This document shows, piece after piece, positions 11,851 through 22,899 of a stretch of DNA of 64,000 nucleotides. Within the stretch, counting starts at the first letter, position 1. Each line of letters begins with the position of its first letter. The DNA is taken from positions 248,001 to 312,000 of the forward strand of contig CAMPDV010000282.1 of assembly GCA_946699065.1 (NCBI GenBank), read 5' to 3'. The notes under the pieces are model-generated. The model did no database searches. It was not told where the DNA came from and saw nothing but the letters and a program-made list of their open reading frames with translations. The translations under genes were made by a program, and so were the position numbers. Source of the stretch: Loxodes magnus. Lineage: Eukaryota > Ciliophora > Karyorelictea > Loxodida > Loxodidae.

Positions 11851-13200
11851 CATGTTCCATTAAGTTGGTCAAAATGTAACAGTTTATTAAATTAACTGAA
11901 TTAGTATATATAATTTTTGATTATGATTGGTTGAGTTAAGCATTAGCTTTATTAAGGAAATTTTTTACTAGATAGTCAAATTGATTTCAAATCGAATTCT
12001 GAGTATCTATTTAGTAAAATCCGTTTTGCATATGAGAGGAATTAATTTTATATTTGAAAATAGCTGAAGTAGTATCTATTCATATCTTACTTGAGAATTA
12101 TATATTTAATTATTTTTTAAGTTATCATATTCCTGTATTTTATTCTAAAACTACCCTGCATAATTAAAATCTCCAACTACACCTTTGTGAATGCTTAATC
12201 ATATTCAAATAATTTAACAGGGATTCAAATAGATTTTTTATGGTTAAGCTTCTAAGAACTCAACCTAAATAATTCGCATTCTTTTAAATTGGCAAATGCA
12301 TTTAAACTATCGATTCCTTATATTATGTATATCCTATTTAGCCTGTTAGTATTAGTTATAGGAGCATATCTCTGAAACTTCATTTAATACTATTATTTTT
12401 TATTTTATTAGAGATAATTAAGAATCTTGTCTATTAAAAATAAGCTTCTTCTGATAAGAATAACGATCCTTCAAAGATCTATTCAACTTAGCTAAAGTAC
12501 TAATCAGATTTTTCTATTCTAAATTACTCTTCTGATATAGCATTCTTGGCTATTCTAAATTAAACTTTAACATTAGAATCATTTAGTCTACACCCTTGAA
12601 ATATAATTCTTAATGCTACTTAATCTTAATAAGCAGAGCTAGTATTAAGCTTATTTTTCTAGCTCATACTCTTTCTTTTTAATTCCATAAAGTTTACCTA
12701 TTTAGTTAACTAGCTGTACTATAACACTTAAATGTAGTTATAACTATTAAAAGCTATTCTTATATTCAGATATACTAGTAATTAATGACTAACTATTATA
12801 TATTCAAACTTACTGATTAAGAAAATATTCAAATTGATAAGGAGAGTAAAATACTATTTTAAAGGAAGTTCTAGTGTTAGTTTTAAGAGTTCTATTCACC
12901 TTCAACTAAGAATATTATATTTTTTGATATTAATACAGTTTAAAATCTATAATGCTTTTGATTGTAATGCTACTACATACTTATAAACAATCTTCACTGT
13001 AGTTAATGAAAAAAGTTAGATTGTTTATAACTAACTTTGGAATTACTAAGTTGATTCTTAGATTCCTATTCAATATAGATTGGTATTTCAAGTTAAAGTA
13101 TTCTACTCTATTTATTCCTTTTCTTTTATATGATTTTTATTTAAGCAGCTATGTCCAGAATAGCTCTTTTATATCGCACTAAAATACTAAATTATTTCCT
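11850..13200 (-). pseudogene. LINE ORF2 endonuclease-like relic, copy 1
   Basis: On the minus strand the segment reads ...VLNEVSEICS... then, about 70 codons on, GVVGDFNYAG (GDFN near 12158-12175). N-E as the metal-binding Glu motif followed by GDFN is the signature of the endonuclease/exonuclease/phosphatase (EEP, AP-endonuclease) domain that precedes the reverse transcriptase in many LINEs. The same segment occurs at 38820-40170 with matching blocks (LIFNRQDS, VLNEASEICS, GDFNY). Several frame changes relative to copy 2 indicate decay. I could not find a YADD-type RT motif downstream (lower coordinates). Assignment to EEP rests on the two short motifs and their order. Confidence 0.45.
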
Positions 13201-13615
13201 TAATTAAGCTTCAGTTGTGAATTCCATTTTTATCTGTCTATTTTATATAACAGAGTACTTAAGATTATGACTAATAGCCAATTACCCTGCTTAGGCTTTA
13301 AACATCTAATTTATATACTCTTTTAGTATTTTCAATTCCATCTAAATTAATATAAGACATTTCTACCAAAACGATAAAGTACATATGTAGAATACAATAG
13401 ATTGCAATACTTTAAGTTATAGGAAACAAATCATTTTAAGGATATATTAGATGAGGAGTAGGAAGAATGGTATAAAAAGACGAAAGGCAATATGAAATAA
13501 CTAAATTAAGATGTGGGTGAGAAAGAATCTTAATAATGGTATCCATATTAAGCAATAAGCTTAGATTTCCATTTTTTGTATTTCATTTTCAAATATTAAT
13601 CATTATAAGTTCTAA

Positions 13616-15160
13616 ATGCAAGACTTACTCAAATGCAGATCATGCTCAAAAGAGTTTGACTTATAAACTCGCATTCCATTTCTCCTTCCGTGTAATCATA
13701 ACATTTGCTCATTATGCCTATAATCAGAATAAAATAGAACAGGTTAAACTAGATGTCCTGAGTGTAAAGTGAACTTAAATGCTCAAACTTATAGAGTTAA
13801 TGCTTAGATAGCAAGTGAAATAGAATAAAGAACTAAGAATAAATCTGAGATTACTAATATAGTAAATAGGCTTAAGGAAAAAAAGAAGGAGTTTAAATAA
13901 GCTATCTAAATGGTTATTCAGTACTAGGCTTACATCACTCAAAAAATACGAAGTCTTATGAAATAGTTTATATTTCCAATGAGTATTTAAATATCCAAAG
14001 AACTAAAAGTAGGATTAGAAGATATTAATAATAGGATCAATAGTTTGGAGAGCTTTTTGAAAATTAAAAATTTAACTTAAATGAACATAGGAAATTCTCT
14101 TAAGAACCTAGATATGAAAGCTATTGATATTAAGCTAAATAGAAATCTTAAAGAAATAGAAATAATGGATTAGTTAAAGTAAAGATAAGTATATATTATA
14201 GGAAAAACACTTGAACTAGCTTCTCAGAATCTACCTGAAAGATATGAAGAAATTTTTGAAGTCCTCTAAGCTTAGATTAGTAAGAAGCAATATCAGAGAA
14301 CTAACGATCCGAAAGAGATTTAGTAAGAAAAGAACGGAAAGTAAAAACAAAAATCAAAAATGATTCATATATTTGGTAACGGAACTAAAAATCTTCATAT
14401 CTTTAATGTTGAAGCAGAGGAATATAAATTAGTAAAGGTAGAAAAGGAAGTTCCATATGGACATAGTAGTGTGGAATGCGATGGAAAAATATATATAATA
14501 GGAGGTGAAATATATGGAAGACCATTAAAAACAACGTGAGAAGTAGAATTTGAAGGGAGTTGTAAATAAGCAGCTGGAATGAAATAAGCTAGATATGGCT
14601 TTGGCATTACTTCTACTAAAGGAAATATCTATTCAGCAGGAGGAAGAATAAGTTAAACTCTTTCATTAAAATCAGTAGAGAGATATGTAAAAAAAAGTGA
14701 CGAATGGTAGTTTTGCACGGATACTCCTTATGAAATATTCTACTAAACACTTTTAACTGATGAACAAGAAGAAAATATTTACTCTTTTGGAGGAGTTAAT
14801 TCCTAATAGTAAACATTAGATGCAATTCTAAAATACAACTTAAAAGAGGATTAATGAAGAGAATTAGATTTTAAAATACCAGAAGCGTTTCTTGGTACTA
14901 TGGTGATACTTGAACCTCTAATAGTATTCGGTGGGTTTGTGATTGAAACAGGATAATAGTCAAATAAAATATACAAGTGATAAACTTTAACTTGGGAAGA
15001 GGGAAATCTTCCAGAAAACTGTTCGAGTTGACCAGCTACTATTACATTAGGTGATTATATCTATTCATGGATGTGACAAAAAGATGAGAGAAAGTTTTTT
15101 GTAGTAAAAATAAGCATGAAAGATATGAAGTCTTAGTAGTTAGTAGAGGTGGATTTCTGA
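13616..15160 (+). CDS. RING finger - coiled coil - kelch repeat protein
   Basis: An uninterrupted 514-codon frame runs from ATG 13616 to TGA 15158-15160 with no intron. Residues about 7-60 form a C3HC4 RING finger: CRSC, then CNHNICSLC, then CPEC. About 170 residues of predicted coiled coil follow (SEIEQRTKNKSEI, RLKEKKKEF). The C-terminal part is a kelch-type beta-propeller with repeated hydrophobic-GG motifs: IYIIGGE, IYSAGGR, IYSFGGV, LIVFGGF. Family knowledge: RING proteins of this layout are E3 ubiquitin ligases, with the propeller as substrate-binding part; the substrate is unknown. Internal TGA codons read as Trp sit in propeller positions, the last one 28 codons before the TGA stop. 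A paralogue lies at 60201. Confidence 0.88.
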
Positions 15161-15899
15161 TAGATTTAATAAACTCTTATTTAACTTTTTACTTATATTA
15201 AAACCTTAAAGAATAAGGATAATCTTTTAATCTTACTAATATTATTTAAATTCTACTACAGAGAAGTCAATTGTTCAATTCTTAATGACATCTTTAATAT
15301 AAAGTGTTAGTTCTATAAATTTTTAAGAATTATAAGTTTTAATTTTTAAAAATCTGAGCAAAAAATAAAATTTAAGATTTTCTTCTTATAAATTACTTTT
15401 AAATTCCTTAATTTCATAAAAGCTCAATCTCATAAATTCTTTCTAATTAGTTAATTCTATATTTGATTTTCATACGCAATATTTTTACCTCCATATAGAA
15501 ATCCACATTCTTAAACTATTGTTTTTAGACTTTCTCCTATAATATAAAAATCTAAGCAATAAAAAAGAATACATTTCTAATCTTCTTTTTCATTTTTTTT
15601 TTGTTTTTTATATAATATTCATATAATTTTCCCTCCTATCTTTAGCTCTTTTAATAGCGGAAATTGTTGCTATTTACACTTTTTGTCCACTTTTGTTTTT
15701 CCTCATCTTTCATACTCACCCTCTCACTGACCTTTTTAAATTATTTTTAAATTTTCTTTTCGCTTTTTAAAAATTTGAATCAGTCTTAATTTTCTTCTAT
15801 AAAAATTGAAAGTTAAAAGAAGTTAATAGTTTCAAAATTTGACATTTGCATCTAGTGAACTTAAAAATATCTTCTCTTGAACGTAAGGGTGGCTTAGTA

Positions 15900-16600
15900 A
15901 TTCAAATCTCCATCATCCTTATTTATAATTTTCACTTTATAGTTAATGCTTTTGTATCTAAAATCTATTTTTAAAATTGCTAATCTCACTATTATAAAAT
16001 ATTTTCCAATATATTTAATCCGTTTAAGTTGGTCATATTTAAAATAGGTCTTATATTATTTTTCATCTATTTCTTTCATAGATTCGGTTTCGTCACCAGC
16101 ATCTTTTATAACAATGCTACTTTTATCAAACATAGCAGCGTATTTTTATTCTAAGACATAGTTATTAATCATTGTTTCGATATCCATATGAATATTCCCT
16201 GTTATTAATTAAGTCTTTATACAATTTCTTATTTAATTTTTTTTAATTTCTTTCGTTTTATATAGAGATTAAGAAAAGTAAAATAATAAGTTTGAAAGAT
16301 TTTATTAAATTATTTCTCAATCTCATCCAATTTGCATCTCATTTACGATTATATACTATTTATTGCATCTTCAATAAAAAGAATTAAAGTTTTACTCTAG
16401 CCTATTTTCCATGTATTTATTCTAATATTCTAATATTTTAATCTTTAATCTTTTTTGTTTTATTCATATTGTATATTTGATATCCTTTACTGAACTGATT
16501 ATGCAAAGAATTCCAAGATTATTGTTCTTTATCTTATTATATGATATTCGATTAAATTAGATTGTTAATTTTATATTTTCTTCTTTATATTCGATTTATA
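15900..16600 (-). pseudogene. LINE ORF1 relic with CCHC zinc knuckle
   Basis: The minus strand at 16099-16140 reads RCYVWQKQHCYKRC, then DLFQIWPTQTDQIYWKIFYN. This matches the ORF1 copy at 51913 (RCYLCQKNHCWKK and LFRIWPTRTGQVYRKKFYN). The DNA at 16440-16490 (reverse complement) also matches 52025-52070 (CAGTTCAG(T/C)AAAGGATATC). The second Cys of the knuckle is now Trp and an adjacent frame is open instead, so the copy is dead. It shows that a long open minus frame over the same DNA is accidental. Confidence 0.6.
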
Positions 16601-17196
16601 TATTTTCTTTCTATTGTTACCTCTTTTGCAAATAAAAGTTATTACTTTCTTAATTTTTTGCTTTCCTTTCCTTTTTCAAACTTTCCAAACTATCTCTTTT
16701 ATTTTATCTTCAATTTATTTCCTGCTTTACAAAATTTTTAACAGTCTCCTTTTTCTTCTATTTTATTAATCGCTGAACAAAAAAATTTTTTTCTAAATTT
16801 TTACAATTTCTCATTAAAATTTTACTTTTATTTTAAAATTTTTTATTTATACTCTTTTTTTCTTCCTTCTCCTAATTCTCTCTTTTTTCGCGCTATTCGC
16901 TTTTCTTATATTTCACTTCATCAGTTTACTTAATTTTCAACATTTTTCAGTTTTTATATCTTGAACATTAAACATTTAAAAATATATATAGTATCTTACA
17001 TCACTTTTTTTATTTCGTGTTGCTACTCCCCTTATCCTAATTTAAATATTCTCTAAAAATAACAATAAATATTCCCTCATTGAACTAAATTTTTATAATA
17101 TAGTCTTTACTCTTTATTTATTTAAAATCTTCATACTCTATTTAAGTCTTATTATCCTATTTTACTTTGAAGACATTTACTTTAATAAACCCATAG
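16600..17196. other. T-rich stretch, nothing supported
   Basis: Very T-rich on the plus strand. It may contain the 5' part of the decayed ORF1 element at 15900-16600. No other feature was recognised. Confidence 0.25.
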
Positions 17197-17210
17197 GAAA
17201 TTAATTTAAT
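17197..17210. repeat. target-site duplication, left copy
   Basis: GAAATTAATTTAAT at 17197-17210 recurs at 18165-18178, flanking the minus-strand retroelement between them. Length of 14 bp is typical of target-primed LINE insertion. Confidence 0.7.
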
Positions 17211-18164
17211 AATAATATTAATTTTAGTTTTCCGTTTTAGGGATTTCCAACCCCGTCAGGAATACAGTAGTTCATACTCCCTGCTGTTAAATATAAAAGT
17301 TCGGGTCGTCCAATTTTAGCGAGATTGGGAACTCGGATTTTTCCAGGTTTTCCCTCCTTTAACTTGCCTTGGTTCCATCTTAATCTTGTATATTGAACCA
17401 TCCTGGTTGCGATACATTCTTTTCATCCTTGCTTCTTCTTTTGTTGTTCTTCTATCCAATACTTTCTTTATTTCTATTAGAATTTCTAACACTTCCGATA
17501 AAAATGTCATACGCTTCCACAGCAGAAGCATTTTTTTTTATTTTGAATTATTTTCCTTGATTTGTTTGCTCTTTCTACGCTTCGATTTCCATTTGTATAG
17601 CTCCAGTTTCGCTTTACTCTTTCTTAAAATTTTACAATTTCTCTTCTATTTTTTCGAGTCTGTTATCCAGTTCAGTCTGTTTCTAAAGCTAATTTTAGGA
17701 TTCGTTAGTCTGACTTTGTGAGATATCCCAAAAGGCGTTAAGATCTCTCTTCTAGGACATAAGTCTTGACTCAATTCCTTCTGCCAGATCTAGCTTTGCC
17801 ATCAGCATATCATTATCCTTCTTCAATCTCTTGACCTCTTCCTGGAGGTTCAGTACCACTTTGATGAGCTACTCCATGCTCATCTGACCAGAAGGGTTGA
17901 ACTCTGATACCTCCTGGTGTAGAACAGACTTCATCTGTTTCCTCGGTTTCTCGCTTGAGGTTGGAGTTTCCGTGTGTATATTCTTCAAGGTTGGCTTTCG
18001 TTCGTTTTGTTAGAGTCCAAGTTGTTAGTTCAGTGTTGGTTAAGGTTGTGATAGAGAAGATTGTTAAGATTATTAAGACTTGGCTTCTTGCTTCCTCCCT
18101 TCCTTTTGGTTTAGGAAGAGGTGGTATAGAAGCCTGACTTGAAACCTTCAACCATTTTTTTAAT
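17211..18164 (-). mobile_element. ORF1-only LINE-like element with target-site duplication
   Basis: A 954-bp element, clearly GC-richer than its surroundings, sits between two 14-bp direct repeats. It encodes one gag-like ORF1 from ATG 17934 (minus). The first part is coiled coil (MEQLIKVVLNLQEEVKRL). A CCHC knuckle CFCCGSVWHFYRKC at 17489-17530 follows, then a basic tail. The knuckle lies one frame off, after a run of nine A (17531-17539), so the protein is broken there unless the ribosome slips. No endonuclease or reverse transcriptase is present. The complete-looking ends make it either a non-autonomous ORF1 element or an internally deleted LINE. It inserted just downstream of the kinase-MORN gene at 18234-20420. 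A related copy starts with MKQLIKQVLNLQKEVKKL at about 39171. Confidence 0.75.
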
Positions 18165-18178
18165 GAAATTAATTTAAT
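18165..18178. repeat. target-site duplication, right copy
   Basis: Second copy of GAAATTAATTTAAT, on the 5' side of the minus-strand element. Confidence 0.7.
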
Positions 18179-18233
18179 TAATGATAGATTAAAATATATA
18201 CCAAGCTAATATCTTTAGAGATTATTTTTAATT

Positions 18234-20420
18234 TCATTAATGTAAAAGAAAGCATTATTAATTATTTATTTCTTGCTATTGTAAACAAATATTTATTTTC
18301 TTTAATATTCTATATAAAATTTAATTTTTAGATCTAAAACAATCTTTTTATTAACTTTTACTCCTTTCATTCCAATTATTATATGCTTCTTATTCTATTT
18401 TTTTGTTGCATTACCAATCGCCTTTTTATATATTCCCGTTATTGCAATAATAAGTTCCTTTGCCTGATTTTTAATTGTTTAATCATTATCCTTCGTATCT
18501 ATCTTCATTTGCATATTTTAAAACTCCATATCCTATTCTTTTGTCTTCTTAAAAATATCCTTCGAATATATCACCATTAATATAATATAATGCTCCTTTG
18601 CCTTCTTTTTTACCATTTAATCATTATCCTTCATATCTATCACCATTTTAATATTTAAGAATTCCATATCCTTTCATTTTGTTTTGCCATTATTATTCTT
18701 CATAACTATCTCCATTATTGCATAAATAAATTCCTATACCTTATCTTTTATTATTCAAGAATTACCCTTCGTATCTATCTCCATTTGCATATTTAAAAAC
18801 TCCTTATCCTGATTTGTTATCTTCTTATCAATCTCCTTCGTATATATTGCCATTTTTGTAATAGTAAGTTCCTTTACCTTATCTTTTATCGTTTAATCAA
18901 TATCCTTCATATCTATCACCATTTTAATATTTAAGAATTCCATATCCTTTCATTTTGTTTTGCCATTATTATTCTTCATAACTATCTCCATTATTGCATA
19001 AATAAATTCCTATACCTTATCTTTTATTATTCAAGAATTACCCTTCGTATCTATCTCCATTTGCATATTTAAAAACTCCTTATCCTGATTTGTTATCTTC
19101 TTATCAATCTCCTTCGTATATATTGCCATTTTTGTAATAGTAAGTTCCTTTACCTTATCTTTTATCGTTTAATCAATATCCTTCATATCTAGCTCCATTT
19201 GCATATTTAAAAACTCCTTATCCTGTTCTTTTGTCTATTTATCAATCTCCTTCGTATATATTACCGTTTTTGTAATATTAAATTCCTTTTCCTTATTTTT
19301 TATTCTTTAGTCATTATCCATCGTATTTAGCTCCATTTGCATATTTTAAAACTCCTTATCCTGTTCTTTTGTCTACTTATCAGTCTCCTTCGTATATATT
19401 ACCGTTTTTGTAATAGTAAGTTCCTTTGCCTTATCTTTTTCCATTTACAATTTATCCTATATATCTATTACCATTCTCGAACTTCATTTCTTTTTCTACT
19501 TTTTATATAGATGCAGTCGAATTTTATGATTTATCTTCTTCCTTTATTTATATCTGAGATATATTCTATACTTTCATTGATTGTTCTTTGCTATTTAAAT
19601 TTCTCTTTCCTTCTAACAACATTTTTTATAGATTTTCCAAACTTATCCTCTATTAAGCTTCGCTTCTTCAGCACTACTATATACACTCTTTAAACTCTTA
19701 AGGACAGTCTTAAGTTATTTACTCCCTTTCTCCTTTTTTCACTCCTTCTATAAGAATGTTTTCTATCACATTCATATACGGTAATTTTCTCTCCGCTATC
19801 TCCCACATAGTCATTCCTAACGCATATATATCAGATTAAAAACTATATTTAGGCCTAAATCCTATTAGCTCAGGTGCCATTCAACATAATGTTTCTTATT
19901 TTTAGCTACTTCTCTACTAGGATATTTTTTATCTTGACAATAATTTTTATTTTGACAAGCCAAAGTCCCATATTTTAGCTTTTCAATTTCTATCCAATAA
20001 AACATTATTACTTTTCAGGTCTCTATGTATTATCCCTTTTAAATGAATGTATTTCAAGCCTTCAACTATATCTAAAGTTATCTAATACCTTTTATTTCAA
20101 TCTATCTCTTCATTACTTTGTAATAAATTGAATAAAGATTAATACATTAGCTCTATTACCAAACTCACAGGAGAAATACAATATCCATATAGTTTAACCA
20201 GATTTGGATGTTTCAACTATGACATTATTTCTAGTTCAGTCTCCAGTTCTATCTAAGCATTGTAACTTAAATTCTCTTCGTAAAATTCTTTTATCGCAAC
20301 TTCATTTACTTCATTCCATTTTCCACCATATACCACTCCAAAGCTTCCTTATCCTAATATTTTTACTTTTTATAATCTTTCATAAGGAATTATAAGTCCC
20401 TACTAATTACTAGCTCCCAT
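18234..20420 (-). CDS. protein kinase (TKL-like) fused to C-terminal MORN repeats, copy 1
   Basis: An intact 728-codon frame runs from ATG 20420 to TGA 18234-18236, with no intron. Residues about 15-280 are a kinase domain: glycine loop GQGSFGVVYGGKW, VAIKEF lysine, catalytic HRDLKSNNVLLD, DFGLSK, then WMAPEL (Trp encoded by TGA, 19881-19883) and SDIYALGMTMWEI. All catalytic residues are present, so it should be active. The short style of loops and the SLG/ALGM-W-E motif suggest the TKL group. After a Gln/Lys linker come about 16 MORN repeats of 23 residues (NGNIYEGDWQ-KRTGQGVLKYA), which in other proteins bind membranes or act as scaffolds. A 276-bp stretch is duplicated almost perfectly (see separate entry). 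The paralogue is at 47737. Confidence 0.9.
18626..19191 (-). repeat. 276-bp in-frame tandem duplication inside the MORN array
   Basis: The stretch beginning ATCCTTCATATCTATCACC is repeated almost perfectly at an offset of 276 bp (AAGA of the same landmark at 18660 and 18936). 276 bp is four 69-bp MORN units (92 residues), so the frame is kept. Near-identity points to a very recent duplication. Confidence 0.8.
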
Positions 20421-20439
20421 ATTGAATTGTCTCGAAGAG

Positions 20440-21085
20440 AGTTTAAGTAAACTTAAAAATACCAGAATTTAACAAAAGTAGTTAGTAGTTTGGTATTTAA
20501 ATAGCTAAAGATTTAAGCTATAAAAATAGCTATAACTTATTTTTTAAATAGATTATTTATCTAAAAAATGGCAAAAGATATTTGAAAACGATTCCTGGTA
20601 AATTTTAGGAAATAGGCAAAAATGAAATCCTGGAAATTATGGGATTAAGAAAGAGAATCAAATAATGATAGAGTGCCCATCAAGTTGCAACTTTGATGTT
20701 AGAGGAAAAGTCTAGGAATCAATTTCAGAATATTTTGGTTTAAGAGGAAGTAGATAAGCTTCAAGAAACTAGTTATAATTTATAAAAAATTGGAAAATAT
20801 CTTGCAAAAAGTCTCCTCAAAACAGGATCTATCCCATTCAAATTACGATTAGCAAAAAATACACTAAGAACTGAAAACTATGTAATGGGAGAATTTAAAC
20901 TTTTATGAAACGTATAAAAGCTTGAAGGATAAATCGCATACCTATTATCTAATACTTAGATACTAAAAAATGAAAATTTCCAACCAGTCAATCAATTAGC
21001 GGAAATAACTGAAAGTTTATTTCTAAAAAATACAACAACAAGAGACCCCGAGGATGTGGAGCCGATTCCTTATCATTAATCACTT
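20440..21085 (+). CDS. possible unknown coding segment divergent from the kinase gene
   Basis: One plus-strand frame reads as protein for about 200 codons (for example IPEFNKSSQQFGIQIAKDL, TGSIPFKLRLAKNTLRTEN) and ends after RDPEDVEPIPYH near 21085. I see no ATG in frame at its beginning and no recognised domain or paralogue. Could be an exon, an LINE fragment or chance. Confidence 0.2.
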
Positions 21086-22600
21086 TATCACAATTAATAT
21101 TAATTCCTTTTTATTATTTTCAGTATCTATTAATTATTTTATTTTATCCTTTTTTCTTTTAGCTAATTTATTTAGATTTATAGAACTTTTTGTCGATTTT
21201 ATATAGATGTTTGGTCAATTCTCAATAAAAGCATTATTATTAAGTTTTTCAGTCTTTTATTTTTTCTATTTACATTATTTCAACTTTTTAAGTTTAATAG
21301 ATTGCTAATGGTTGGAGCTTTTAATAAATTTACAATTCCAATTTATTATTTTTATTCTTTAACTATTTAATTTAATTTATTATTCAATTATTTTGTTTCA
21401 CGATTCAAAAGTTTTCACTTTTCGATCTTATGACATAAATTTTGAATCTATTGCTACCATTTATCAAAGTTTTACACTGAGGCTTCATTTATCAATCTTC
21501 TTTTTTTAGTTGAAAATAATTTTGAAACTTCTTATTGCATAATTTACATTTCTTACTTAAAAGGGCTTTCTTAAGAATTAAGAATTTCCTATTTAAAGCG
21601 ATTTTTTTCTTTATTGGTTTAGGCGATAAGATTTTTGGGACCATTTACTAAAAAATTTTTTAGAGAAATTCTTTTTACAATCCTTCTGACATCTTTTTTT
21701 ATTTAAGATAATAATTAAAATAAAAACTAAGAGTAAAATACTATCATAATTAGATAATTTAATTAATAAATAAATTTGATTATAGAGCGCGTAGCAACTC
21801 GTTGGTATGCTGCTCTTTCTATATTTCAGTATATATCCGTTTCTTCAAGTAAGCCTTCAAGTAATAGAAGTTCTTCTCTTATTAACTATATAGCTTCATC
21901 ATTTTCCTCTACATTATCTCTTATTCTTCTGTCTTTTATTTATCTACGTTTTATTAGATTTTTATTACAAGCTTAATTTATTTTTTCTTACCTATCTTGC
22001 TAATTTTCTAATCAATATTTTCCTCTTATACTTTATTTCCCATTTTCAGCCAAAAAATTGGTTATAAACTACAAGCAAACCAACCTTCCTTTGATTAATT
22101 GCTATATACACCAATAAGCCTTTGTATAAGCTTAATTTTACGAATTATCTACCATTTAAGATCTAAATTATCCTTTTTAGTCTCAAATTAAATTTAATAT
22201 ACTTTGCATATCTTCTAATAGCAAAATAATCTAAATAACTGATTTAATAAATTAAAGTTATTAAATGTGCTTATAAGGATTTTTTCCTTTTAAGCGTATA
22301 TATCTTAATGCTTAGTGGGATATTAAGAAAGCTATAGGGAATTTTAAAACTGAAATAATTAAAAAAAAGTGGATTAGTTTTGAAAAATTAAGGCGATAAA
22401 AATAGTGAGATTTGAATGTTTAATTACTCTTACTAAAAAGGGATTTTAGTTAAATTATCTTAAGAAATAAAAAATTGTATTAATGAAGCATTTTTTAAAT
22501 TACATTTGCTGTATGAATAAAGATTATCTTTAATTTAGCTTTATAAACTTAATGGTAAGATATATAGAAATGAATAAAGATTAAAAATATATAAGTGGAA
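21086..22600. other. AT-rich stretch with a minus-strand LINE 3' end
   Basis: Apart from the family A terminal motif at 21783, and a minus-strand frame running into it (EENDEAIQLIREELLLLEG), nothing is supported. This may be the 3' end of an ORF2 whose upstream part (higher coordinates) has decayed. Confidence 0.3.
21783..21817 (-). repeat. LINE 3'-terminal stem-loop, family A
   Basis: The reverse complement reads AAAGAGCAGC, then CCAACGAG, then GCTACGCGCTCT, followed by ATAATCAAATTTATTTATT. It matches the plus-strand ends at 38489 and 43500. AGAGC can pair with GCTCT. Confidence 0.6.
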
Positions 22601-22899
22601 ATATATTAAAGTAGATTAAAACGTAAAGCTAAAATGAAAATAGAGGGAAAGAAACTTCATATTTTAGTGTTATAAATTTAAGTCTGGTTAGCATTATAAT
22701 ATGCATACTATTTAGTTGAATGGCTATATCAAAATATCTTTATTAATATTAATAAGAATCAACTTTAAAATAAATCAATTAGTAAGCTAAAAAATAATTT
22801 GATTCGTAAATTAAGTAACTCTCAAAAAAAGATTTGATCATAGTTTAGATCTAGAATGCTTTTTTCCATTAATTGTTCTTATTTTTTATGATGTAATTA

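Noticed and set aside
15267..16187. A 306-codon code-27 frame on the minus strand starting at ATG 16187 and ending in TGA
   Set aside because: The same DNA in another frame encodes the zinc-knuckle ORF1 relic (RCYVWQKQHCYKRC and the following block) that matches copies elsewhere. The open frame is accidental and shows how weak open frames are as evidence here.
17813..18151. Standard-code minus frame of 112 codons
   Set aside because: It overlaps the ORF1 of the 954-bp element in another frame. The coiled-coil/knuckle frame has homologues, this one does not.
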